Shown: one piece after another, positions 25,087 through 36,000 of the stretch
How the letters are laid out: each line of letters starts with the position of its first letter
How positions within the stretch are numbered: position 1 is the first letter of the stretch
Source of the DNA: Sphagnum compactum
Taxonomy: Eukaryota > Bryophyta > Sphagnopsida > Sphagnales
Direction: 5' to 3'
Length of the DNA stretch: 64,000 bases
NCBI GenBank assembly: GCA_965153455.1
Contig: OZ234497.1
Span: forward strand, 12,524,001 to 12,588,000
Made by a program: the position numbers and the translations under genes
The notes under the pieces: model-generated
What the model was told of the DNA's origin: nothing
The model's database searches: none
What the model saw: only the letters and a program-made list of their open reading frames with translations

Positions 25087-26946
25087 ATGGACAACCCTTC
25101 TACTCATGGATCTCGGCGTAAGAGCGATGACCTTCCTCTGCGTAGCGTTGGCCCGGTTGACGACCTCCAAGTGCGCCAGCGTGCGATGCCAAACGTTAAT
25201 GCAGCGCGGCCCTTTACAAGTCCGGAAAGAAGTGGGGGCTTAGTCAATCGCCAGTGCCTACCTCGTCCAGAAAAGCTTCCCGCGAGGAAGCGGGAGTCGA
25301 CCTTTGAAGGCGATGAGGTTTTCACCACCGCTCGCCAGAGCACAAGATCTTGCCCTCCGAGTAGTCGCAGTCGTTCGCAGGGAAGTTTTCGGAGTGCAGT
25401 GAATGTTGGATCTTCTCACTACGGCAGTGGAGTGCCGCGAGATCCAGCAGTTCAGGTCAACGATGATCTTCCCACCGCAACTCGAGAGCTGATCAGCATA
25501 AGAGCTTGCTCTCACCGTAGTCGAAGTTGTTCGCATGCAAGTCTTAGGAATGCAGACGTGAGATCTTCTGCTGATGGTAGTCCAGTGCGAGCAAGCCCAG
25601 CCGATGACGACGTGAAACTGCGCCGGAATTCTGTGAAGAAGGTTGCAGCAGCTCTGCCATCTGCAGGTCGGGAAAGAAAGGTCAGCAACATCCCTCGTCC
25701 CTCCAAAACTTCCTTGAGTCCTGCGGCCAACCACCAGGCCGGAAGCTCTTGCGCTCAAGACGGTGGAAGGTATTCGCAGGCAAACCCTCAGAGGGAAGCG
25801 ATTGTGCAGCGATCTCCTTCTCATCGTAATCCCGAAGTCGGGACTAACCCGGTGAAACCCGTCGTAACCCGCGTTGCGGGTCGACCATCTGCAGCTGGTC
25901 CAGAAAGAGTTGTCGACAAAGGCAAAGGTGTGAAGCGATACAGCTCGCCTCCTCCTCCTCCTGAAGAACATCACGTGGATAAGCAAGGCGTAATGCGCTT
26001 TGCAGGTCGACCATCTGGTGCTGGTCCGGAAAGAATTGTCGACAAAGGCCATCAACGCCTTGCAAGTTGCCCATCATCTGCTGCTGCTCCTGAAAGAATT
26101 GTCGACAAAGGCAAAGTGATGGGAAGCTTTCGAACTCCTCCGCCTCCGAAACGACGTTACGTGGATAAGCAAGACGTAATGCACAGCGTTGGGAGTCATC
26201 GACCATTTGCTACTGCTGGTGGTCCCGCGGAAAAAATTCTAGACAAAGGCAAAGGCAAAGTCAAGCGATACTCGCTTCCTTCGGAAAAACAACCTTCCGT
26301 GGATAAGGAGGAGGAGGAGGAGGAGGAGGAGGAGGAGCCGAAAGGCCTGGACTTTATTGACAATTCAGAGCTTCCTACTAGGGCGATCCGCAAGCACGAA
26401 AGATGTTCCTCTCACGGTAAGATTAGAAGTCCTTCTCAGCAGGCCAGAAGCACTTTTGCGAAGGCAAGTAATGCGGGATTCGGTAATCCCTGTCCCTCGC
26501 AGGCATGCGATCTTCCTCAGAGCTTCGGAACAGTGAGTGCAAGCAATTCCTGTTATGCCAGTCGACTGACTTTGCAGCCAAATCTTAAGAGGCCTACATC
26601 GAATATGGAAAGCCCCGAAGACGATGGGGGGCTTCACGATCACATGCAGGGCACTGATGATGCTGATGATGAACGCGATCGGGCCCGAGATTGCTGTGTG
26701 GAGAACAAGATTTCTACTGTTGCCCGTGTGCTTGTGTTGAACACTCCGACTATACTTCCTTCTAGCAAGAGTGGAGGCCCTGCAAGCAATGTAATCCCGG
26801 TTCAAGCTTCCTGTACTCGTAATCCAGCTGGTTATTTGAGCACCATCACCAAAAGCACACTAGCAACCATCCCGCCAAAGAAACGATGGGGATTGCTCCA
26901 AGCACTCGAAGCAACTACTACAACTACAGGACAAAGTGAACTATGA
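25087..26946 (+). CDS. Hypothetical Ser/Arg/Pro-rich disordered protein (619 aa)
   Basis: I do not recognise this protein. A single uninterrupted frame of 619 codons begins at the first in-frame ATG (MDNPSTHGSRR), after an in-frame stop at 24994. It is clearly GC-richer than its surroundings. The predicted product lacks a hydrophobic core and looks intrinsically disordered and basic. It has SRSRS-type stretches around residues 90-105, and four or five imperfect repeats of a unit containing RPS-AGPERIVDKGK, spaced by proline runs (PPPPP), over roughly residues 260-400. A ten-glutamate tract follows near residues 408-417, and the C-terminus holds IPPKKRWG. KKR/RR clusters could act as nuclear signals. 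No catalytic domain or signal peptide is visible. The repeats also show in the DNA as recurring GTCGACAAAGGC. A 265-codon antisense frame (25258-26055) is most likely a shadow. Confidence reflects the length of the frame; function is unknown. Confidence 0.6.
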   Translation: MDNPSTHGSRRKSDDLPLRSVGPVDDLQVRQRAMPNVNAARPFTSPERSGGLVNRQCLPRPEKLPARKRESTFEGDEVFTTARQSTRSCPPSSRSRSQGSFRSAVNVGSSHYGSGVPRDPAVQVNDDLPTATRELISIRACSHRSRSCSHASLRNADVRSSADGSPVRASPADDDVKLRRNSVKKVAAALPSAGRERKVSNIPRPSKTSLSPAANHQAGSSCAQDGGRYSQANPQREAIVQRSPSHRNPEVGTNPVKPVVTRVAGRPSAAGPERVVDKGKGVKRYSSPPPPPEEHHVDKQGVMRFAGRPSGAGPERIVDKGHQRLASCPSSAAAPERIVDKGKVMGSFRTPPPPKRRYVDKQDVMHSVGSHRPFATAGGPAEKILDKGKGKVKRYSLPSEKQPSVDKEEEEEEEEEEPKGLDFIDNSELPTRAIRKHERCSSHGKIRSPSQQARSTFAKASNAGFGNPCPSQACDLPQSFGTVSASNSCYASRLTLQPNLKRPTSNMESPEDDGGLHDHMQGTDDADDERDRARDCCVENKISTVARVLVLNTPTILPSSKSGGPASNVIPVQASCTRNPAGYLSTITKSTLATIPPKKRWGLLQALEATTTTTGQSEL

Positions 26947-29900
26947 TGCATCACAGCTGTTGGTAATATACTACGTTGATGTTCTCTTCCATTTGGGTGA
27001 CCCAAGAAGGAGCTGCTGGCAATCCAATCCAGCACATGAACTTGCTTGATTGCTTGTTTGCTACTATTTCCTCCAGATCAGAAGAGGCAACTGATCGTCA
27101 AATCTTGTGCATAGATCCCACTAGCTGCACAACAGAATTTACCACATGTGGTTGACTTCGAGATGCTCATTCGCATGAGTTGCATGAGATCTCATGATAA
27201 TTGATTTCCTCTCTGCATGCATGCTTGGCTGGCTGGCTAGCAGCTTGTGAGACTGATCATTGGCGTTTTCTTGGTTCATCTCTCGTGTTTACTATTGCTG
27301 TAGAATCTGTTTGGTCTTTCTCAGCAATCAACATTCTCATGTTTAGATTGAAGAGTTTTCTTCTTTTTTTAGTCTTTCTCTTTTCTCTGATCTTTTTCCT
27401 GTGGCTTCTCAGATCTCAAGCTCTCTTGGGTCCACTTCATATCTTTACTGGAACTTCTTGGTGATGTACAGAGACCACTGTACACTCTTTGTTAATGAAT
27501 TTGGTTTTTGGAAGCTGAATTTGTGCTTTGATTTTCTTGTGATCTGAACATGTAGTTTGTCTTTGTTTTATGTTTTCCAGTTTTTAACATAACTTTAAAT
27601 ACATCCCTCTTTTTCTCCCATACAGGAGGATTGATCCAGGACACAGCCTCCTGTGTGGTAGGAAAGAAAATAGTAATATATTAAAGCTTTGATTGATTAT
27701 ATAACACATGTTGAAGGAATTGGAGCAATGGGTGCATTTGCATTGTATGCAATTATTATGTTCTAATATACATAAGTGTATCATGGATGCAATCAGTATC
27801 TTTGAGTAGATTGGTTTTCTTTTATTCTAGTGAGAGTGATCATGCAAAATTAGATGAAGATCTGACCATTGTTTTCACCATTGTTCTGACCACTGCTAAA
27901 GAACTCTTGATAATTGTGAATTGTCAACTAGTATTTCTGCCTTCTTCAAAGGTGCATTTTTAATATTGCCTTGTAGCTGGATGCATTAATTGTAAGTAGA
28001 AATAACACCCTTATTTTTAACCCAAATCCAAGTACCATTTTAATTCCTTTGCAGATTCATTGTGAGTGCTCCTTGGTTCTGATCATGTGCATAGGCTGCA
28101 GCAGATAGTTGGGTTTCTGAATTGCTACCAAACTAGTTCCACTGTTTGGATTATTCGGGAGATCTGAAAGATCACATCACGTTTATTTGCAGCAGGGTCT
28201 GTAACTGTCTCTCAAGTTGTGTTTTGAGGGCTTCTGGGATGAACAGTATGATTCAGGCTCTCCTCGTGTACTAAGCTTGAGCATTGCTCGTCCAAGTTTT
28301 TTGGTTATTTTAAGTGTTTTGTGTGATGTCAAGCTTCATTTCAATCCACTTCTGTTCATTTCAGAGTTATCTTTAAATTCATTCAGTGGGATTTAGATGA
28401 GGATTTTTCATTGTTGTGGTGTAAAATTACCATATATTATGATTGAGCATTCGTAATTTTTCTAGATTAACTGACTTAAATGTGGTTGCATTAAAAGGTT
28501 TGTGATTCCAGTTGATTATTTCTTTTGATTGTTTGGTAACTTCTCTTGAATCCCTTTTTGTAGCAATCACGTCATTTAGTTCCTTAAGCCAAACCCTTGA
28601 TTGGTTTTCAGTCTGAGAATGACTGTTCTCTTCTGATGATTAACATTTTTTGGTCTTTAAGGTTTCTTCACTTGGATTTGGTACCTGTAATCAATTTTTG
28701 TTTGGTCAATTGGTTATTGTCCCAACTTGGAGATGAAGCCAAACTCCTGTCTTGCTTTTTCCATAAATGATTGTGGTTTCTTCCATTCTGTAATATTACA
28801 TTGGAGGAGCAAGATTTATGGTTTAGGGTTTGAAGCCAAATGAATTCCATGAGTCAAGCATAAGGTGTTTGCCCCGTCCTTGTGTTGGTTTTCTTAATCC
28901 CCACTAGGAAGTAAGGCATTCAAAGAGTTTTGTGCATATTATGTTCATGAACTGACAGGTTGCCTAGGTGCAATCCCAATTGAAACATCCAGATTGAGAT
29001 ATGCTTTTGTATATGGGTTGCCTGAATGCAATCCCAACTAAAACATGCAGATTGCTTTTTGTAGATGCACATGATTGACATCTAGGGCAAGATATGTTGC
29101 AAGATGTAGTTCAATTCACTCCATCTTTTATGTTGGATACTCAAAGAGTGTATTCACTTTTTTCTCATCAGGCAGTGCATTAAGAAAAAAATATAGTTCA
29201 TGGAACTTGGAGAATACTTGTGCATAGAAGAAACAGTACGTTCCCAACACCTTTTCTTGTACTGGATGTCAGTTGTGGTTAACTTTCAATTTGTACAGTT
29301 GGATTACTTGGATCACCAGGGTCCAGAACAAGTGCATCTTTGACTATGTCAACTTGACCTTTCTTGTACTGGACCTAGGTTGTGAAGTTTCAATCTGTAC
29401 AGTTGGCTTACTTCCATCACCAGAACACTGTTCAATTGCTGTTCCATTTGAAACTGGAGGTAGTCAAATGCTGAAAGATGTTCACTCACAATGTACACTT
29501 TCATACACTCCATGTATGTCCCTACCCTCCATGATCTCTCAAGTAAACTAACAACGAAAGAGAAGCCCTCAGAGAACGCAGAGCTAGGTTTTAGCCCCAA
29601 TTGCTTCAATTAGAGCTCTGTGTCTAATAAGAGGAAGTACCTTCTGCATTAGCCCTAGTTATGTGATTGGGAAATTTGAGGTTTTCATTACTGGGTTTCA
29701 AGCTCTAGTATCTTTGTGGTTGCTTAAGAATGTAAAACTTCATGCAATCATGCCCAACCTCAAACTAAATCCAGCCACATATGGATGATAGCTATTCATG
29801 ATGCATTTGAGGAATGAAGGGATGATGACAGTTGGTTTGCATTCACTAAAATTGTTGCCTTGATTGCAACCTGTGTTTGTTATTCCAACTAATGCAGAGT

Positions 29901-30006
29901 TCCATGGCACATGGCAGTTCCACATTTGCCAGAGTCTAAGAACATTACATGTAAGAATCTGTCTGACACTCTTTTATGACTCAATTGGAAGTAATATACC
30001 TTGTCA
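26947..30006. other. Intergenic or UTR-like sequence between the 25-kb frame and FANCI
   Basis: No exon is supported on either strand. The first few hundred bases (to about 27500, ending near TTTGTTAATGAATTTGG) have the T-rich, A-poor look of a plant 3' UTR and probably belong to the upstream frame. At 29251-29460 an imperfect tandem duplication with a 107-bp period is present (CTTTTCTTGTACTGGA / CCTTTCTTGTACTGGA, each followed by GTACAGTTGG.TTACTT). The 200 bases before 30007 would include the FANCI 3' UTR (transcribed leftwards). Confidence 0.45.
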
Positions 30007-33000
30007 CTAGCTGCGGTGCTTCTTGTCCTGTCTTGTTACACTTTGCTCCTCACCATTAGAGTCATCTTCTGGATCAGAGTCTTCAATGATTCGTCCCCGT
30101 CGCCTTTGACCTGATCCTCGAACCTCCCTGCTTCCAGGACTAGATGGTTCATCTTCATGCTCTTCATCATTGTCTTCATTGCCTCTGCTATCAGCCTCAG
30201 CCTCTGGAACACCACTGCCCATGATTTCCTCCTCAGCTTCCTCTGTAGTCTCCTGTGTTTCTTCTTCCCCTTCTGAATGATTTGTGATATCCACATTTGG
30301 ATCATTCTCTTCTTCTTCATCCTGAACTGGCCTGTCATCTTCTGATCTATGGGCCACAGGTTTGCTCTTCTTGTTGGAGACTATGATTTTAAAGTCTCTT
30401 GCAGTGCTACGCTTGGCATGGCGCATGAGGTTCACTTTGGAGACTCGGCTGAGCTGTATCAGATATCTCTCATAGTCCTCAATGTGGTAGATTAGGTTTG
30501 GTATGGTCTTTCCCTCTCGCTTGATTTTGCTGAATGACCCCTTTTCTGTTTGATTCTCCTGCTGGTCCTGTCAAGCCAACTAACCATGGATGGTTACTGA
30601 AACATCAAAACTAGCTGCAGATTCAAAGCATGCTTACACAAGATTGAGAACAAGTTGATTTGGAGATCTTGTGCTGGAGGACAAAAATACAGGACAAGAG
30701 GTTTTAAAGATTTATACCCTCTGCATTGTGGCCATGAAAAGGTAGACAGGTGCAGTCAATCTCTTGCAGGTCACCTCAGCAAGCTTCTGGAATCGGGTAC
30801 TCGGAACTGCTTGAGTGCATCCTTTTGTTGCAATGCACAGTTTCGTTGATGCTGCCAGACACTTGTAAAGGTGTGTGGCCACCTTGAGAAACTGCTCAGC
30901 TGGAAGACCTGCAAAATAGAAAGTCCCATGAAAGGATCCGTGAAGGGAAAGAGTTCCTCTGATTTGGAGCTTTCCTGGAACACAGACCTACTGATGACAA
31001 TCTGAAAGTTTTAAGTAGAGCCATTAACTGCAGTCTGATTCGAGCTCTCCATCCAAGGCCCACATTCTTACATCACATATGCATCTTTGAGGCAGTAGGT
31101 TATATTATGTCCTAGCAGAATGTCATCAAAGTTTTACCTGTCAAGCACATGGTGCTAAAATCAGACAGCGTGAGCATCACAGCTTCCACTCTTGTGTGCA
31201 AGACTTCCTCCAGTTGGAATCTTCTTGGAATATCAGACTGTCCAGAAACAGAAAATCTGAGCCCTGGAAGCTTCACCGATCCTATAATCTTGATCTTCCC
31301 TATCAGCCACTCCATGTCCTTCAGAGTGTTCTCACAATGCTGCAGAAGAAATCTAGCCATGGCATTCTTGGTAGTGACATTAAGTATGGGATAAACCTCT
31401 GATGAATCAATTGGGTCTACTTCTTCAAATCCCATAACCTTCAGAAGCTCAGAGGACAACCCTTTTGCAACTTTGAAATCCTCTGGAACAGTATTCAGAC
31501 ATACAGCCAGGGATGCCATGGCACAGACAGCCCCACTGTTTGTGATAGCAAATTCTTTGCAGATGGCTTCTGCCCATGCTGCATGTTGTTTCATCATTGA
31601 AGGTGGCAGCTTCTTTCCCAGAAATAGTAGGGTTTTTGCTACAACCTGCAAATACACAATTCAAATTTAGAGGAAATAAGGACCTTGCCTAACATAGCAT
31701 TCAGGACATACCCCTTGAGCCTGTCTTTGGGCAGACAGAAAGGTGTGAAATTGACAGTGGCAGCTTCTTTCCAAGAAAGAGAAGGGAAATTGCATGTTCA
31801 CCTAGAGAGCCCATGCATTAGCAGCAACATCATAAGCAATGGTGTTTCTTGACTCTGCCAGGGCTAGATTAGTAGTCATGTTTTTTTTCAATCAATGATA
31901 TCCTTGGTCTTAAGACAATTTGTGCCAAGCATGTGATTAGACATTGAGATGACTGGAGACAAGCTTGTGAAGCAAGCAGGGATTCAAAACCACCCAAACC
32001 CATTGTCTAACTCCAGAGGTTCCTTGCTAGAACAGCATGGAACCAACTCTCTAGATGAAGGACCATTTCAAGACATCGTAATTGATGAACCTTTGCAACC
32101 AAATAAGGTTGAGGATATTAGTACCGCAAGCTCGCAAAAGCATGAGTCAGCAAGTAGGCCTCGCATGAGAGGTTGAATCTGTTTCTGAAGCCAGTGATGT
32201 AGTAACTGTGCATCTGCACCTTCAAATCTTCCTTTCTCAATTAATCCAACATGTGATTCAGGTGGATCCCCACTATTGTGCTCAGCATCAGAGTCTGATG
32301 TACAACTGAGAAGAACCTCAATAAAACTCCCCCTGTAGGTTGCTATTTTACAAAGCTCATCTAGACAGTTCACAGCAATCAGCATTGGTCCCTCCCCAGA
32401 ATCCTCAAAAGATTTTTTTGCTTTGCCTCCTTTTACCTTCTCTTGTGACTTAACTGTTGAGGAACCAACCCTCACACTCAGAAACTTGAAAGATGAAATG
32501 AACTCCAAAAGTGGAGATGCTATCAGTTTCCAATCTTCTCTCCCAAAAGGTCCAGTGAAGGTTCCACTGAGATTATTTGGATTCTCCTTCTCTATAAAGC
32601 ATTCATTGGCAACAGCCTTCAAATGCCGAAGACTTAGACGAAGAACAAACGATGTTGCATCACAACCAGAATTTATGTCCTGAACAGCTGTTGTTTGGAG
32701 AAGATAAGCAATGCAAGCACTGCTGGAAAAGGAAACACGTTTCTCAAGAATTGCTTTAGGTACCGCAAACCTTGTTTGCTTTGCAGGTCCTGGAGTTCCT
32801 CGTGACTGCGAAGCTCTTCGGGGTTTGGGGTTTAGGATCTTGCCAGTTGGACCTGCTTTTGCTGGGGCTGTAGCAGAGGCCTTTGTATGCTGTTTCTGGT
32901 TGACAATCTGATGAAGGGAGTCATGGAGTGCAAGGTAGCTTTTGACCTCATCCTTAATGTCCATCTGTCTACCTTCACAATTGTTTTGAGTCAGCTCAGC

Positions 33001-36000
33001 AACCGCTGCATCCATCAAAACCTCAAGTACACCCAGGAAGAGACGCCCTTCCTCCAATTTTTTCTCACCCTCTACAGTTTCAACAGCAAAGTTCTGGGTC
33101 TTGTCAAGCTTGAAATCTGCATGTAAGGTTGAGAAACTTCAGTCTTGCAATACTGTAAATAAGCCTTACAAGAAGCATCAGCTCCTTCACTGGAACTGCT
33201 CATGAAGATGGAGTTCAAAAACAGAATGAATACAGATTGAAAGACAGACTCATCAAGGAGTCAAGGAGTCCAGTACAGACCTCCTAATGAGCTACTTCTG
33301 ACATTTTTCCGAATTTTGCAGAAGGCAGCCCCAAGTAACTCTCCACTAGACAATTGACCCTGATGCAATCAAAGAATATCAGTTCAGCAGACAATAAAAG
33401 GACTTTAGAACTATCTGAACTTTGATCCTATTGTAGGGGTCTTTCTAGGGTCACATACTTTTGTCAGAAAATGCATCAAAAGTTTGGAAAACAGGAATAC
33501 TCAGAATTAGGTGATCCTGGAACTCAGTAGGTCTTGCAACAGTCTAAATTGAATTGGACCTTGGTGATATGATTATGCTACAGCTTCGGGAGAGATTTTC
33601 AGCTTGAGATGTATGGTATTTATGCTAGATGTATTGAATACAATCACTCTTATCTGTGAGATTTGGGTAGCAGTAAGAACAAGTGGAATCATCAATCTTA
33701 CATCGGGTTGAAAGAAAAAACCCAGAAGCGTCCGATGAAACTCAAAGACCAAATCTGACTCATGGAATGCAAAACAGGATTTTCTTCAACAAAAGGTGGG
33801 TGCAAAGAGTCAGAATTCACAGAAATACAAGCAAAGTTGCATACAAGTTGATCCTCTGAGAATGCAAATTCACAAGTCTCTCCTGTATCAGAAGCCTGCT
33901 GTGCATGTCTCTCTTGTGGCTGCAACAGTAGTAGCTGGTGAATGCATGCAAGAAGATGATCAAAGGGCTCTTCCAAATATGCAGCATTATTCCGTGTAGC
34001 CACACATTCACTTAGTTTCAGGTTCACTGTATCACCCTAAAACACCCACAAAACATAATCATCAGTACAAACAAAGTACCTCTCCCTGCCCACAACTTGG
34101 GAGATTCATTCATTCATCATTGGTCTTTGCGCTCTCCTAGATGTCTGCAGAAGTGATTGCGTTCCTTTTGATTGTCCTGTGTTTACTGTTGAAAAGCCAT
34201 CCAATTCTCATTCTGAAATAATTGGTTTGTTATATGATACTACCACTTCAAGATTACTGTCCATGTCCTATACTGAATTTCTAGACAGTTGATCGAACAA
34301 TAACCATTTTTTTGTTGTTCTTCTTTCCTTTCTTCTGAGGCTGTATTCAAAAATAGTACTAGAAACATTGGCTTTAGGAGCTGTGAAACAGCCATTAGCT
34401 TCCTTTCTTCTTTTGTCCTCTCTCATGAGCTATGTGGGTTGTCTGATTCACTCTTCCTTCTGATTTCCTCCACTCTTCTCCTTGCTAACTCCTTCATGCC
34501 CTATCTGTCCTATTGACCCAAACAACAAACTATGATCCATTTTGTGTCATATCCTATCTGTTTATTTACCCAAACATCAAACAATGATCCAGATTGCGCT
34601 ATTGCAAAGTAAGGATTTACTTCTCTCTCTTCGTAGAACTGCTGGAAGTGGGGCCACAGAAGATCGAAAACCTCCTCTGCTGAAGTAGGGTCAGCAATTA
34701 ATACACTGGGAAGCCTTTTGTACAAAGCCTCACGTACACACACCTGTGAAAAGCTCAGATTGATAAAAAAATGCCAACCTTCTTAAGTCCCACAACATTT
34801 GAACCATTTATTAACAAAACTGCCTTATGCACATTTGCAGCTAAAGTATTCCTGACCATCAATACTAGTTTACACTTCTGAGTTTTACAGATTTAAACTA
34901 AACAAGGGCAATTATTGAATCTGGTAATCAATGTGGAGCACACTAATGTTTGGCACACAGGTAATCATCCACCCTGTCAATTGAGACAGTAGCAGAGTCA
35001 AGATATTCTTGTTACCTGCTGCAGAAGGCAGCGCTGCAGCAATCCAAACACCTCACAAAGAAGTCTTCGACTGTGTCCATATCTACCATGTCTTGGCTCC
35101 ATCTGGCTACAAGACTGGCTACAGCTTGCCTCACTGGAGGACATTCTGTGCCATGACTCAGAGTCTGCATCATTCATGGTTCTATTTTGCTTCTCAGCTA
35201 TAATAAGGTCCAGAAGTCCTTGGACTGCAACCATGCGATTGCTTGCTTCTCGGCCAAACATAGATTTCCGTAACATCAAGATAGTGTAGTCCTGTTCCAA
35301 GTTCAACGATTATGGGGAGATAACCCTGCTGGAATAGAAAGTACTAACAAAGATATAAAGCAATAAATCTAGAATGCTCTTGTTGGTTACTGATCTCCAA
35401 GTGATCTTCAGAATTTTTCTCTTTAGAGAACTTGCTGATGGAGATCCTAAGCAGAGAGTCTGCTCAAACAGAGCAGCACTAAACAATATTGTACCAAAAT
35501 CCAACAGAGGGTTGTCAGACCATGCACAGTTCTGTATTCCCTCTTTAAGGAAGGTGCCAGATTTTTCACTACCATGGGAGTTTGGACCATTTCACAAATG
35601 TATGGTAGAGGAACATCGAATGGCCTGCAAATAGACCTAAACATGGATCACTTCCACGAAAAGAAACAAACATAAGTGAAAACTTCTCCCTGGCTCACCT
35701 GGAGATCACGACTGAGCTGAAACAACGGGCACAGAGCTTGAACAATTGGAGCTGCTGAGGAACTGGGCAAGAAGGTGAGGTAGTCCAGGCACTTCTTGAG
35801 ACGAGCACTGCGCATTAGCATGTGCTGTGGGTGCTTTTGCACAAGGAGTGCGAGCATCCTGAGAGAAAACAAACTCATTGGGGTTCAGATCCATAAAACC
35901 CATGGACACTCTGAAGACAAATGAAGCCATGAGACAGAGAAGAGAGACTTCAGCTGCATAGACACCACTGAAGATTAGCAGCTTTCTGCCCTGAACCACT

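Noticed and set aside
25258-26055. 265-codon antisense open frame inside the unknown ORF
   Set aside because: Starts from a non-ATG codon, overlaps a longer repetitive GC-rich frame, and its composition mirrors the sense repeats. Best read as a shadow.
30036-30338. Alternative basic frame overlapping the FANCI acidic tail
   Set aside because: It lies in another frame of the same Glu-rich codons; the acidic frame follows directly from the conserved [17 protein letters not shown] block.
33698-33844. Extension of FANCI exon 10 to a strong donor near 33700 (GAT|GTAAGA)
   Set aside because: That donor leaves phase 2 and does not fit the phase-0 start of the next exon (GQLSSGE). The donor at 33845 (CTT|GTATGC) keeps the frame and the alignment. 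Some doubt remains.
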